A stretch of DNA of 64,000 bases from Thioalkalivibrio thiocyanodenitrificans ARhD 1 (GTDB taxonomy: Bacteria > Pseudomonadota > Gammaproteobacteria > Ectothiorhodospirales > Ectothiorhodospiraceae), in assembly GCF_000378965.1 (NCBI RefSeq), contig NZ_KB900536.1:2791407-2855406 (forward strand), in the 5' to 3' direction. Both the position numbers and the translations under genes were made by a program. Each line of letters begins with the position of its first letter. Within the stretch, counting starts at the first letter, position 1. Below the pieces are notes generated by a model. That model was given only the letters and a program-made list of their open reading frames with translations. It was not told the origin of the DNA and did no database searches. This document shows positions 11,342 to 20,600 of the stretch, piece by piece.

Positions 11342-13465
11342 TCAGAAATCGACTTTCATGCCCGCGTACCACTCTCGTCCGGGCATGCTGTTGCCGCGGC
11401 CTCCGTTGGAGAATGCCGGGTCCGAGATGTAGGGGGTCTTGTTGAGCGCGATGAACAGGGGGTGTTCGTTCTTGTCGAACAGGTTGTTGATCCCCGCGAA
11501 CACCTGAAGATTCCGGCTCATCTGATAGCTGCCTCGCACGTTCCAGACCCAGAAGGGCGATTTCTCGTGAACGAAGTTTGCATCCGGTTGCCCCTCGGGG
11601 ATCAGCAGCCGCTCCTCGGTGTTGTACCAGATGGGGCCGCGCAGTATGCCGGTGAGACGCGCATCCCAGGGGCCGCTGCCGAGGACGGTTCCGACGGACG
11701 CCTGGTACTTGTAGATGCGCTGCGGGCGGTCCGTGTTGGCGCTGTCCGGAGCGCCGCGGTCGCGCATATGGAAATGATAGGTGCTATTGCCGAATACGCG
11801 CCAGCGCAGATCGGTGTCGACAAACCTCGCCGCGTCGAACTCGATCTGGAGGTCCAGTCCCCGAAGCTCGATGTCGTCGGGATTATTGATGTACATGCGC
11901 ACGCCATCGACTGCCGGGCCGGTGATGATGCGGTCGGAGATCCTGCTGTCGAACACCGCCACATCGGTGAAGATCCAGTCCCGTGATACGGACAGCCCCA
12001 GTTCCATCTGGCGGCTGGATTCGCTGTCCAGGTCCGGGTTGCCGACGATCTGCCCGCCGGCCAGGGTGGCGAAATCCGCCGCCAGCTCCGTGGCCATGGG
12101 GGCACGGAAACCGGTGGCAAACCCGCCGCGCAGCTTGACGCGGTCGGTCAGCCTGTAGGCGGCACCGAGACTGTATGTGAACTCGTCGTAGTTCTCGGTG
12201 CGCTTGAGCAGATCCTCACGACCCACGGTCGGCCTGACGGTGGTCTCGCCATCGGTATAGCGGCCCCCGGCGCGCAGGGTCAGGCGGTCCGCCAGGGCGC
12301 GGTGCACCACTTCGCCCCAGAGGCCGGCGGCGCGTTCATCCTGGTCATTGTCGTACGGCGCGGCCACGGCCCCGCCGACCATGGTGCCGTCGCCGCTGAG
12401 CACCAGGCGATCGTTGCGAAGCTCGCTGTACTCCAGGTCCAGCCCCACGCGTGCGTCGGTTGCCGGCTGTGCCGCCCATTCGCCCAGCAGCCGCACGCCG
12501 AAGATGTCGAGGATGCGTTCATTGTGGAACGTGGCCCAGTTCAGACGCTGGTTGGCCCAGTTGAACTCATCCACGTCGCGCACGATGTAGCCATGGGCGT
12601 TCCAGGCGAGACGATCATCCGTGGACACGCCGTCATAGATGACGTCGAGGGATTGGTTGTAGCGGTCATCGCGGTTCGTGAGCGTCCAGGAGGAACCGGG
12701 GAATCCGGCGTCGTACACGCCGTCGCTGCGAAGGGTCACGTCAAGCCGCTGACGGTCGTCCAGGTTCCAGCCCCAGGCGCCAAGGGCGCCGCGCCTGCTC
12801 CACGACGTGTTGCGCATGGGCTCCTCGCTGCCTTTCCCCGCATCGTAATCGCTGCGGCTGCCCGCGCCCAGGCCCAGGTAATAGTCGGTGTCCTCACCGC
12901 TCTCCGCCGCATGCACATGACCCTGGATCAGCGACCAGGATCCCGTCGTCAGGGTGGCGCTCCGGCCGGATGCCAGCAGGCCGTTGCGGGTGATGATGTT
13001 GATGACGCCCCCCATGGCCTGACTGCCGTAGGCGACCGAGGCCGGGCCGCGCACGATCTCGATACGGGCCACGTCGTTGAGACTGAGCTTGGAGAGATTG
13101 GAGGTGCCGGCGCGGCGGCCGTTGAGCAGCACGAGGGTCTGGCCGCGGAAGTCCCGGCCCTGTCCATCGGTGGCGCCCCCGCGCATGTTCAGAGAGGTCT
13201 GGCCGGGGGTCCATTCACTGAAGAACCCGACGGCATTCTCCGCCAGCAGGTCGGTCAGTGACCGGGCAGAGGAGTTCCGGATCCGTTCCTCCGGGATGAC
13301 CTGCACCGTGGCGGCGACCTGCTCCAGCGGCTCCCCCCGGCCGGTGGCCGTGACGACGATCTCTTCGAGCTGCAGGACGCCGGGATCCGGCTGCGCAAGC
13401 GCCCAGGGGCTGATCAGTGCGAGATTCAGCAGGCAAAGATTTTGCGGCAGGCTTCGGCACTTCAC
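11342..13465 (-). CDS. TonB-dependent outer-membrane receptor
   Basis: A 707-residue receptor. After the signal peptide (ending WALAQ) comes the TonB box LEEIVVTA, then the plug domain with LLNGRRAG, RIEIVRGPASVAYGSQAMGG and VINIITRNG. A beta-barrel follows, ending in a terminal phenylalanine (GMKVDF). The GTG at 13465 was chosen: GGAGGGA lies 9 nt upstream and it overlaps the methyltransferase stop by 4 bp (GTGA), so translation is probably coupled. Longer ATG starts upstream give no signal peptide at the N-terminus. The ligand is unknown; the FecCD-type genes behind it suggest a chelated metal, heme or corrinoid. Neither a Fur box nor a cobalamin riboswitch was found upstream of the operon. 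Confidence 0.92.
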   Translation of the reverse strand: MKCRSLPQNLCLLNLALISPWALAQPDPGVLQLEEIVVTATGRGEPLEQVAATVQVIPEERIRNSSARSLTDLLAENAVGFFSEWTPGQTSLNMRGGATDGQGRDFRGQTLVLLNGRRAGTSNLSKLSLNDVARIEIVRGPASVAYGSQAMGGVINIITRNGLLASGRSATLTTGSWSLIQGHVHAAESGEDTDYYLGLGAGSRSDYDAGKGSEEPMRNTSWSRRGALGAWGWNLDDRQRLDVTLRSDGVYDAGFPGSSWTLTNRDDRYNQSLDVIYDGVSTDDRLAWNAHGYIVRDVDEFNWANQRLNWATFHNERILDIFGVRLLGEWAAQPATDARVGLDLEYSELRNDRLVLSGDGTMVGGAVAAPYDNDQDERAAGLWGEVVHRALADRLTLRAGGRYTDGETTVRPTVGREDLLKRTENYDEFTYSLGAAYRLTDRVKLRGGFATGFRAPMATELAADFATLAGGQIVGNPDLDSESSRQMELGLSVSRDWIFTDVAVFDSRISDRIITGPAVDGVRMYINNPDDIELRGLDLQIEFDAARFVDTDLRWRVFGNSTYHFHMRDRGAPDSANTDRPQRIYKYQASVGTVLGSGPWDARLTGILRGPIWYNTEERLLIPEGQPDANFVHEKSPFWVWNVRGSYQMSRNLQVFAGINNLFDKNEHPLFIALNKTPYISDPAFSNGGRGNSMPGREWYAGMKVDF

Positions 13466-14292
13466 GGCTTGTCTCCCTCCAGGAACCAGATCAGGCAAGC
13501 GCTTCGTTTGGGCGCGCTGGCCAACTGACCGTCGAGGACGGGCACCAGGTTCTCCTCAAGATGCGCTGACAGGGCGCGGGTGCGGGCAGGATCCCCGGCC
13601 GGGTTGAAACGCCGGTTGAAATACCGGTTGGCGCATTCGGCATCGGCAAAGCGGTAGCGAAACGTCCAGTCCACCATCTCCACGTGATCGGGCCGGAGGG
13701 GATCCCCCAGCCTGGCCAGCACCTTGCGGGCCGGAGGCTCCATATCTTCGCCATGCAGATCCGGCGGCAGGAAACCCGAGAGACAGATGCCGTGAGGACC
13801 CTCCTGCGCGGGCACCACCCACGCCATGACGCGCTCGGTACGGGCCCGCATCCACCACCAGAAACCCTCGGGATCATCCAGAGGACCGCAGGTGTTGGCG
13901 GCGACGCTGGCACCATGCACCGGGATAGCCCCGGGGCCCAGCGCCTGCCACGTGGATTCGACCACGTTCAGCCGGCAGGGCCAGCGGGAAGAACGGCTTC
14001 TGAGATGCCCGGCCAGAAAGGCGTTCGGTTCCACGGCCGTCCAGCGGGCGCCCGGTGCCAGCAGCGGCAGACCGAGTGTGCCCGCTCCGGCACCGACGTC
14101 GAGCAACTCGTCCTGGGAGCCGAGCAGCTCGCGGAGGCGCCCGCCCACGGCACGGGCGTAATCGGAACGGGAGATCCCCTCCATGTAGAACCTGGCCTCG
14201 GCGTCGTCCCAGACTTCACGGACCCCGGGTGCCGGCGACCCCACTTCGATTGCGGGCATCGCACTGGCGGACGTTGAAGGCATCAGGCTCAT
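13462..14292 (-). CDS. Class I SAM-dependent methyltransferase, first gene of a TonB uptake operon
   Basis: A 276-residue protein with the SAM-binding motif LLDVGAGAGTLGLPLL (about residues 62-77) and an acidic strand-2 end (AVEPN). The C-terminal half is unusual, with an aromatic stretch FWWWMRARTERVMAW and GICLSGFLPPDLHGED. No known substrate family is recognised. It is translationally coupled to the TonB receptor (GTGA overlap), so it is certainly part of the uptake operon. It might modify the imported ligand, a metallophore or a corrinoid, but this is inference only. Confidence 0.75.
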   Translation of the reverse strand: MSLMPSTSASAMPAIEVGSPAPGVREVWDDAEARFYMEGISRSDYARAVGGRLRELLGSQDELLDVGAGAGTLGLPLLAPGARWTAVEPNAFLAGHLRSRSSRWPCRLNVVESTWQALGPGAIPVHGASVAANTCGPLDDPEGFWWWMRARTERVMAWVVPAQEGPHGICLSGFLPPDLHGEDMEPPARKVLARLGDPLRPDHVEMVDWTFRYRFADAECANRYFNRRFNPAGDPARTRALSAHLEENLVPVLDGQLASAPKRSACLIWFLEGDKP

Positions 14293-14381
14293 TATCAGAC
14301 TCCCCCATCACAACGAGACGTTATAATGTAAAGGATAGAGCCTGTATCTCGTCCGTCTAAGACTTTTTTCCAATCGGGTCT

Positions 14382-14397
14382 ATAGGCAGCCGCCTAT
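14382..14397. promoter_or_regulatory. Inverted repeat upstream of the methyltransferase/receptor operon
   Basis: ATAGGC - AGCC - GCCTAT, perfect 6-bp arms, lies 90 bp upstream of the methyltransferase start and 9 bp after the stop of the preceding minus-strand gene. It could be an operator for the uptake operon or a weak terminator of the upstream gene. A run of six A residues on the minus strand follows about 15 nt later. Confidence 0.35.
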
Positions 14398-14405
14398 GAT
14401 TGGGG

Positions 14406-16070
14406 TCATGCGGTCTCCCGGGGTTCCCCGTCCTTGCCGGTACGTCCCGCCAGGTGGTCGCCGTGATGCCGCGCCTTGTCCGCCTGGGTCACCAGGCGCC
14501 GTGCCATGCTGATGATGCGCAACTGGCGTTCCATCTCGGGAATGGGGAGGGCACCGGAGGTGCCTTCCCGGAGCAGCGCCTGCTTCAGGCGGGCATACTC
14601 GCTCTCCACCCGGGCCACCGCCTCCGCCACGGTTTCCCGGCGCGGGTCATCCGGCTCCAGCCGGGCCAGATCCAGGGCACGGATGGCCAGCGCCTGCCAC
14701 TGGCGGCGCTGCTCGGCGATATCGGGCAGGGCGTGGCGTTCCCGCAGCCTGCGCAGGGCGGCAATGTCGTGGGCAAGCGTCGCCACGTCGCGGTGATAGC
14801 GGGCCACGCGTAACGCCTCCGTGACACCGTCGGCGGTCTTGTCGGGCAGGTGCCCCCGGGAGACGCGGGCAGCAAAATCGCCGATGGCCTCCACGAGGCG
14901 TTCCACCACCCGCTGCTGTGCCGCCAGGGATTCGGCGGCGGGTGCCCGCTCTGACAGTGCTTCACGGGCCATGCGGTGCGTCATGTCGCCCAGGCGGTCG
15001 ATCTCGAGAATCAGCGCACGCAGGCCCAGATCGGGCACGCCCGCGCTGCCGGCATCCAGGTACCGGGGCCGGGCGGCGTCCTCCTCGGCGGACCCGAAAC
15101 GACCCTGCAGCCAGCGGACCATGACCGGGGCCACGGGGATCATCAGCGCCACGCCCAGCAGGTTGAAGCCGGTGTGAAACAGGGCCAGCAGCATCGCCGG
15201 CGCGGGTGCCTCACCGGTGCTGCCCCACAGCCATCCGATGAAGCCCAGGAACCAGGGCAGGATCAACAGGGCCACCAGCGCGGTCAGGCCATTGAAGATC
15301 ACGTGGGCGACGGCCACCCGCCTGGCGTTGGCAGTAGCGCCGATGACCATCAGCAGGGCCTTGACCGTGGTGCCCAGGTTCGCGCCGATCACCGCGGCCG
15401 CCGCCGACTCGAGGGGCAAGGCGCCGCTCATGGCGGCCGTGAGCGCCATGGCCATGGAAGCCGACGAACTCTGCATCAGCACCGTAAGCAGTGCGCCGAG
15501 TAACACCATGATCGCGGCGCCCTGTATGCCCGGCCGCACCAGTGCGCCCATGTCCATCGTGTGGGCGAAACCCTCGAACGCATTCTTGAGCACGTCGATC
15601 CCCAGGAACAGGAGACCGAATCCGGCCAGCGCGAGACCCAGGTGTTTCAGGCGCGTGCCCCGGAAGAAGAGGTACATGAGCGCGCCCACCCCGATGGCAG
15701 GCAGGGCGAGGGCCTCGATCCGGAAGTCGAGACCGACCAGCGCCACCAGCCAGCCGGTCATGGTGGTGCCCACGTTGGAGCCGAAGATGACCCAGACCGC
15801 CTGCCCCAGGGTGAGCAGGCCGGCGTTGGCGAACCCGATGGTCGCCACCGTCACGGCGCTGGAGGACTGCACCAGGGCCGTGACCGCCATGCCCGAGGTC
15901 AGTGCGCGGGTGCGGGTGCGGGTCCAGATCCCGAGGATGTGCTCCAGTGCCTTTCCGCCGGCCAGTTTCAGGCCGTCGGTCATCAGCGTCATGCCCAGGA
16001 GGAACAGGCCCAGCCCCCCCAGGAAACCCGCGATGACGGTGGTGAGGGCGATGGGGGGCAGCTCGGTCAT
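14406..16070 (-). CDS. Na/Pi cotransporter family protein with PhoU-like tail
   Basis: A 554-residue membrane protein of the NptA/YjbB type. Two inverted repeats each carry the hallmark QSSSA (VQSSSAVTVATIGFANAG and MQSSSASMAMALTAAMSG), with GSNVGTT and GANLGTT following. About eight helices occupy residues 1-320. The remaining cytoplasmic part (about 350-535) is helical and PhoU-like (EIDRLGDMTHRMAREAL). In E. coli YjbB such proteins export phosphate when internal levels are high. The gene stands alone, 79 bp after the beta-CASP nuclease start. Confidence 0.9.
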   Translation of the reverse strand: MTELPPIALTTVIAGFLGGLGLFLLGMTLMTDGLKLAGGKALEHILGIWTRTRTRALTSGMAVTALVQSSSAVTVATIGFANAGLLTLGQAVWVIFGSNVGTTMTGWLVALVGLDFRIEALALPAIGVGALMYLFFRGTRLKHLGLALAGFGLLFLGIDVLKNAFEGFAHTMDMGALVRPGIQGAAIMVLLGALLTVLMQSSSASMAMALTAAMSGALPLESAAAAVIGANLGTTVKALLMVIGATANARRVAVAHVIFNGLTALVALLILPWFLGFIGWLWGSTGEAPAPAMLLALFHTGFNLLGVALMIPVAPVMVRWLQGRFGSAEEDAARPRYLDAGSAGVPDLGLRALILEIDRLGDMTHRMAREALSERAPAAESLAAQQRVVERLVEAIGDFAARVSRGHLPDKTADGVTEALRVARYHRDVATLAHDIAALRRLRERHALPDIAEQRRQWQALAIRALDLARLEPDDPRRETVAEAVARVESEYARLKQALLREGTSGALPIPEMERQLRIISMARRLVTQADKARHHGDHLAGRTGKDGEPRETA

Positions 16071-16149
16071 GGGTGTTCGGGGCGTCCAGTGATCGGGGGC
16101 GCATCGGCTGGGGACAATTCGATCGCCTGCGGTCTGTCACCTGACGCGA

Positions 16150-17550
16150 TCACAGTTCGATGCGGTCACCCGGTCCCGGGATATTTGCCTCGATGTCGTG
16201 TCGCTGCTTAAGCGCCCCGGCCAGCGCCTGCTGTGCCTCCGGTTCCCCGTGCACCAGGTGAAAGGCGGGTCGGTCCCGGAAGCCCGCCGCCCAGGCCAGG
16301 AGCTGGGTCTGTCCGGCATGGGCGGAGAATCCGCCCAGGGTGTGGATCTCGGCCTTGACGGCCACCTCGGAGCCCAGCAGCTTCACCTTGTCCGCGCCGT
16401 CCACCAGCCGCCGCCCCAGGGTCCCGGCTGCCTGAAAGCCGACGATGATCACGTGGGTGTTCTGATGCCAGAGGTTGTATTTCAGGTGATGACGGATACG
16501 GCCGCCGTTGCACATGCCGGCGCCGGCGATGATGATGGCGCCCCCCTGGATGCGGTTGATGGCCATGGAATCCTCCACGCTGCGCGAGAACTGCAGGGGC
16601 GGCAGGTAGTCGGCCAGCCGGCCGTTGGCCGCCTTGTCCAGGCGGGAGAGATCCTCGGAGTTCAGGGCCGCCCGGTGCCGTGCGTAGAGTTCAGTGACCT
16701 GGATCGCCATGGGGCTGTCCAGGAAGATCTTCTGGTGGTGCAGGCGCCCCTGGTGATGCAGCGTGCTCAGGTGATAGAGGAGCTCCTGGGTACGGCCCAC
16801 CGCGAACGCGGGGATCAGCACATTGCCGCCGTCCGCGTACGCCTGTTCCAGGATCCCGGCCAGTTCCTCGATGGTTTCCGCCATGGGGCGGTGATCGCGG
16901 TCCCCGTAGGTGCTTTCCAAGAGTACCACGTCCGCGTGTTCCAGCCGGGCGGGGTCGTGCATGAGCACGGAGTCCCGGTTGCCCAGGTCGCCGGAGAACA
17001 CCAGCCGCCGTTCGCGTCCTCCGGAGGGTACCGTCAGTTCCACGATGGCGGAGCCCAGGATATGTCCGGCGTCGTGGAACTGGAGCTTTGCCTGTCCGGG
17101 CAGTGTCTCGATCCGGTGGTAGGGCAGCGGCTCGCAGTATTCCAGCGCGGCCTCCACGTCCTCCTCTTCGTAGAGGGGCTCCAGCAGACGCTTGTCCGCC
17201 CGGCGTCGCCACTTGTTCTCCCACTCCACGTCCTTGCCCATGACGAAGGCGGCGTCCTTCCACATGATCTGCAGGAGGTCCCGGGTGCCGGGGGTGCAGT
17301 ACACCGGTCCGCGGTAGCCGTCGCGCACCAGCTTCGGCACCAGCCCGGAGTGGTCCAGGTGGCCGTGAGAGAGGATCACCGCGTCCACCTGGCGGGCAAG
17401 TTTCGCCAGCGAGGCCCGGTTGGCCCTGTCCGCCTGCGCCCCGCCCTGGTGCAGGCCGCATTCAAGCAGCAGGTTGGCGTCACCGGTTTCGATGAGGTAG
17501 CGCGAGCCGGTGACTTCACCGACGGCACCGAGAAAGGTGAGTGTGCTCAT
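16150..17550 (-). CDS. Metallo-beta-lactamase/beta-CASP RNA-processing family protein
   Basis: A 466-residue soluble protein of the YsgI/CPSF-73-like group. The N-terminal metallo-beta-lactamase domain has the zinc motif LSHGHLDHSG, a further His in DAGHILGSA and Asp in FSGDLGN. The beta-CASP insertion lies at about residues 250-370 (IPAFAVGRTQELLYHL). The C-terminal RMMBL motif is TLGGFSAHAGQTQLL with a final LVHGEPEA. Relatives act as RNA endo- or exonucleases, and this one is likely to as well. The gene stands alone; no operon partner is evident. Confidence 0.9.
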   Translation of the reverse strand: MSTLTFLGAVGEVTGSRYLIETGDANLLLECGLHQGGAQADRANRASLAKLARQVDAVILSHGHLDHSGLVPKLVRDGYRGPVYCTPGTRDLLQIMWKDAAFVMGKDVEWENKWRRRADKRLLEPLYEEEDVEAALEYCEPLPYHRIETLPGQAKLQFHDAGHILGSAIVELTVPSGGRERRLVFSGDLGNRDSVLMHDPARLEHADVVLLESTYGDRDHRPMAETIEELAGILEQAYADGGNVLIPAFAVGRTQELLYHLSTLHHQGRLHHQKIFLDSPMAIQVTELYARHRAALNSEDLSRLDKAANGRLADYLPPLQFSRSVEDSMAINRIQGGAIIIAGAGMCNGGRIRHHLKYNLWHQNTHVIIVGFQAAGTLGRRLVDGADKVKLLGSEVAVKAEIHTLGGFSAHAGQTQLLAWAAGFRDRPAFHLVHGEPEAQQALAGALKQRHDIEANIPGPGDRIEL

Positions 17551-17658
17551 GTGCCGAGTCTACCGTTTTATGTGCATCACGGTCATTGCCATGGACCGTC
17601 CGTGAACGGGGTTCACCAGCACAGGGCGGGCCATGCCTGCCCCCCGCGGATCGCGGAT

Positions 17659-20600
17659 TCAGCGCTCCAGGCGGTAGATCAGGTCCATACTCTGGGCCTC
17701 GTCGCTGGTTCTGGTTTCCAGGCTCAGCGTGCGGCTCAGGCTGTAGCGCAGCATCAGGCTGGATGCCCGCTCGAACAGCCCCACGGTGTAGCGCAGGTAG
17801 AGGCGCGAGGAGAGGTGCTTGCCCATCATCAGCGCGCTCTGGTCCACGTCGCCCTCGGCATCCAGGGTGAACTCGTCCAGCCCCACCGCGTGCCCGATCC
17901 GGGCGGTGAGCATGCCCCCCTGTTCCACGCCGAACGCGGTGATGGCGGCGGCCAGCACGTTGGCGTCCGCCTCGGAGGCCCCGGACAGGGGCCGCCCGGT
18001 GAGCAGATAGGACATGGCCTCGCTGTCTTCCATGGCAGGCGTGGAGAATACCCGCGAGCGGGGGTCCTGAAGCGTGCCGCCAATGGCCAGCCCGGCGCTT
18101 ACGTCGTAGGCCGGTACCCGCCGCACGGCGCGGATGTCCAGGCCCGGATTGTCGGCCGGACCCTGAAAGACCAGCACCCCCCGCTCCACGGTCAGGTTCT
18201 GGCCGTAGGCGCGGTAACGGCCGTCCTCGATGCGGATCTCCCCCTCCACCCGCGCGGGGCGCGCGGGGCTGTCCTCCACCGCCACCTCCCCGGCCAGCCG
18301 GCCGGTGAGTCCGAAACCGCTCAGGTGCACCTGCTCGCCCAGCGTCACCGTCACGGAGGTACGCACGTGCCAGGGCGGCTCGACGTCCTGCGCATCCACG
18401 ATCACCTCGTCACGGGAGACGGAGACCGCCTGGGGTGGCAGTTCACGTAATTCGATGTGTGCCTCGGGAACGGTGAGCCGGCCGGTGATGTGCACGTTTC
18501 TGGCCGCCAGTTCCATGTTCAGCTCCGGTGAGATCAGCACCTGCGCTTCCGGGCGGCGCAACGCCTCGAAGCGCTCGCCCTGGAGGCGCATCTCGGCCCA
18601 GGGTGTGCCTTCCGGGGTCACCCCCGCCTCGCCGGCCAGTTCCAGTTCACCCGGGCCTGAGCGCACCCCGCCGTCCAGGGTGAGCCGGTCCAGCCCCTCG
18701 GCGGCCGCCCGCAGATGCAGCTCCGTCAACTCCAGGCCCAGCTCCGGTATCCGCGCGTGTGCCTCCGTGAGCCGCAGCTCGCCCCGAAAGTCCGGTGCCG
18801 CCAGAGTCCCCGAAAGGGCCAGGTCGGCACGCAGCCGTCCTTCCGGGTCCCGGATCTGCGGCACCGCCACTTCCAGCCAGCGCAGCTCCTGCAGATCCGC
18901 CCGGGCGCGGCCGGACAACCTGTGGGTATCCCCCTCGGGCGTGAGCCGCAGCGCGGCGTCGGCGCGGCCCCGTTCCAGAAAGGACAGGGCGGCGCGGGCG
19001 TCCATTATCCCCCGGTCCAGCCCGGCCTCCAGGGAGACTTCGCGAAACGGCAGGGTCTGGCGTTCTCCGTCGAGGCCGAGCACATGGAGTTCACCCTGGT
19101 CGATCCCGGCGCGGGATTCCGCGGTCAGGCCCGCGTCATCGTGGCGCAGCCGCGCTTCCGCCGACAGGCTGCCGTCCACCGCCACGTTCTCCGGCAGCCA
19201 CGGGGCCAGCCATTCCAGCGGCAGGTCCGAGAGATCAAGCAGGGCGGAGAGCCCCTCGGCGGCATGGTCGCCCTCAAGGCACAAGCGCGCCGCATCCCTG
19301 GTCAGACACAGGGGCGCAAGTCGGCCCTGCCGTGGGTCGGCATCCAGACGGGCGGGCGCGGCGAGCCGCCAGTCACCCAGCGGGGTGCCGGTCAGGTCCA
19401 GAGAGGCGATGCTGGCCGACCAGCCCGGGGTGTCGGTCACGCGCCCCTCCAGCAGCAGCCCCAGATCACCCTCGTCCGTGCGCACGTCGAGACTGAGGTG
19501 GTGCGCCTCTGCATGACCCCGGGCCTCAAGCCGCGTTGTCCGGGCGATCACCTGCCCGTCCAGGGTGAGTCCGGCCGCATCAAGGGTCAGGTTCATCGGC
19601 GTGTCCGGCTGCAGTGTGCCCCCCGCCTCCAGGGCGAGGCTGTCCAGCGACCAGCCTTCGTATCCCAGGCCGGCGCCCTCCAGCCGCAGGTCAAGATCCG
19701 GTTGGCGCCAGTCGCCGGCCAGACGGCCGTCGCCATGGAGGATGCCCCGCAGGCCGGGCCACAGGGCATCCAGCGCGGGGGCATCCACGCGGTAGTGGAG
19801 ATCGGCGGCGTCGCGTTGCGCGAATCCCCTCAGGTTCAGGCGGTTCTCGCCGAGACGTACCTCGAATCCCGGCGTGGTGATCCGGCGCCCCTCCTCCAGC
19901 CGGGCACTGCCCTGGGCCGAGACCGGGAAGTCCTGCAATGTACCTTCCAGATGCTCCAGTTCAATGCGGGCGTCGATGCCGTACTCGGGGTCCAGCCGCC
20001 CCTCGCTTTGCCCGCGCATGCCCAGGCGTCCGGCCAGTTCCGGCCTGATCAGGCCGGGATCCAGGTTGTGCGCTTCCACCCGCAGGTCCCAGCGGGGGGT
20101 CGGCGCCCAGCCGGCTTCGCCGGCGATCCTGAGCCGCGCCTCGTCCACGGTGACCTGGAGGTCCGGCGTGGACAGCCCGTGGCCCAGCAGTGCCGCATCG
20201 CCGCGGACGTGGATCGCATGATCGGCGACGCGCCCCTCGAGACGCTCAAGGCGCAGTTCGCCGTGCACGGCATGATCGGGTTCCAGGCGGCCGCGGCTTT
20301 CCAGGGCCAGTGCCAGCCGGCCGGGCCAATCGGGCGCCCAGGGGCCCGGGTCCAGGTCCTCGCCCCGAAGGTGCAGATCCCAGTGAGGTTGCGGTTGCCA
20401 GCCGGCCCGCCCCACCACGTCGAGGGTGCCGCCGTTGACCCTCAGGACGAGGCCCGGGGTGGTGATGTCCGTGCCACTGATCCGCGCGTTTCCAGTGACC
20501 TGCAGGGTCTGGTCCAGGAGGGTGCCCGTCAGGTCGAGTTCATCCACGTGGACATCGGGGGTGCCCGCTGCGTCCAGGCGGCCCGCCACACGCGCATCCA

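Noticed and set aside
14293-14405. Cobalamin riboswitch before the uptake operon
   Set aside because: The gap is only 113 bp and has no B12-box-like sequence.
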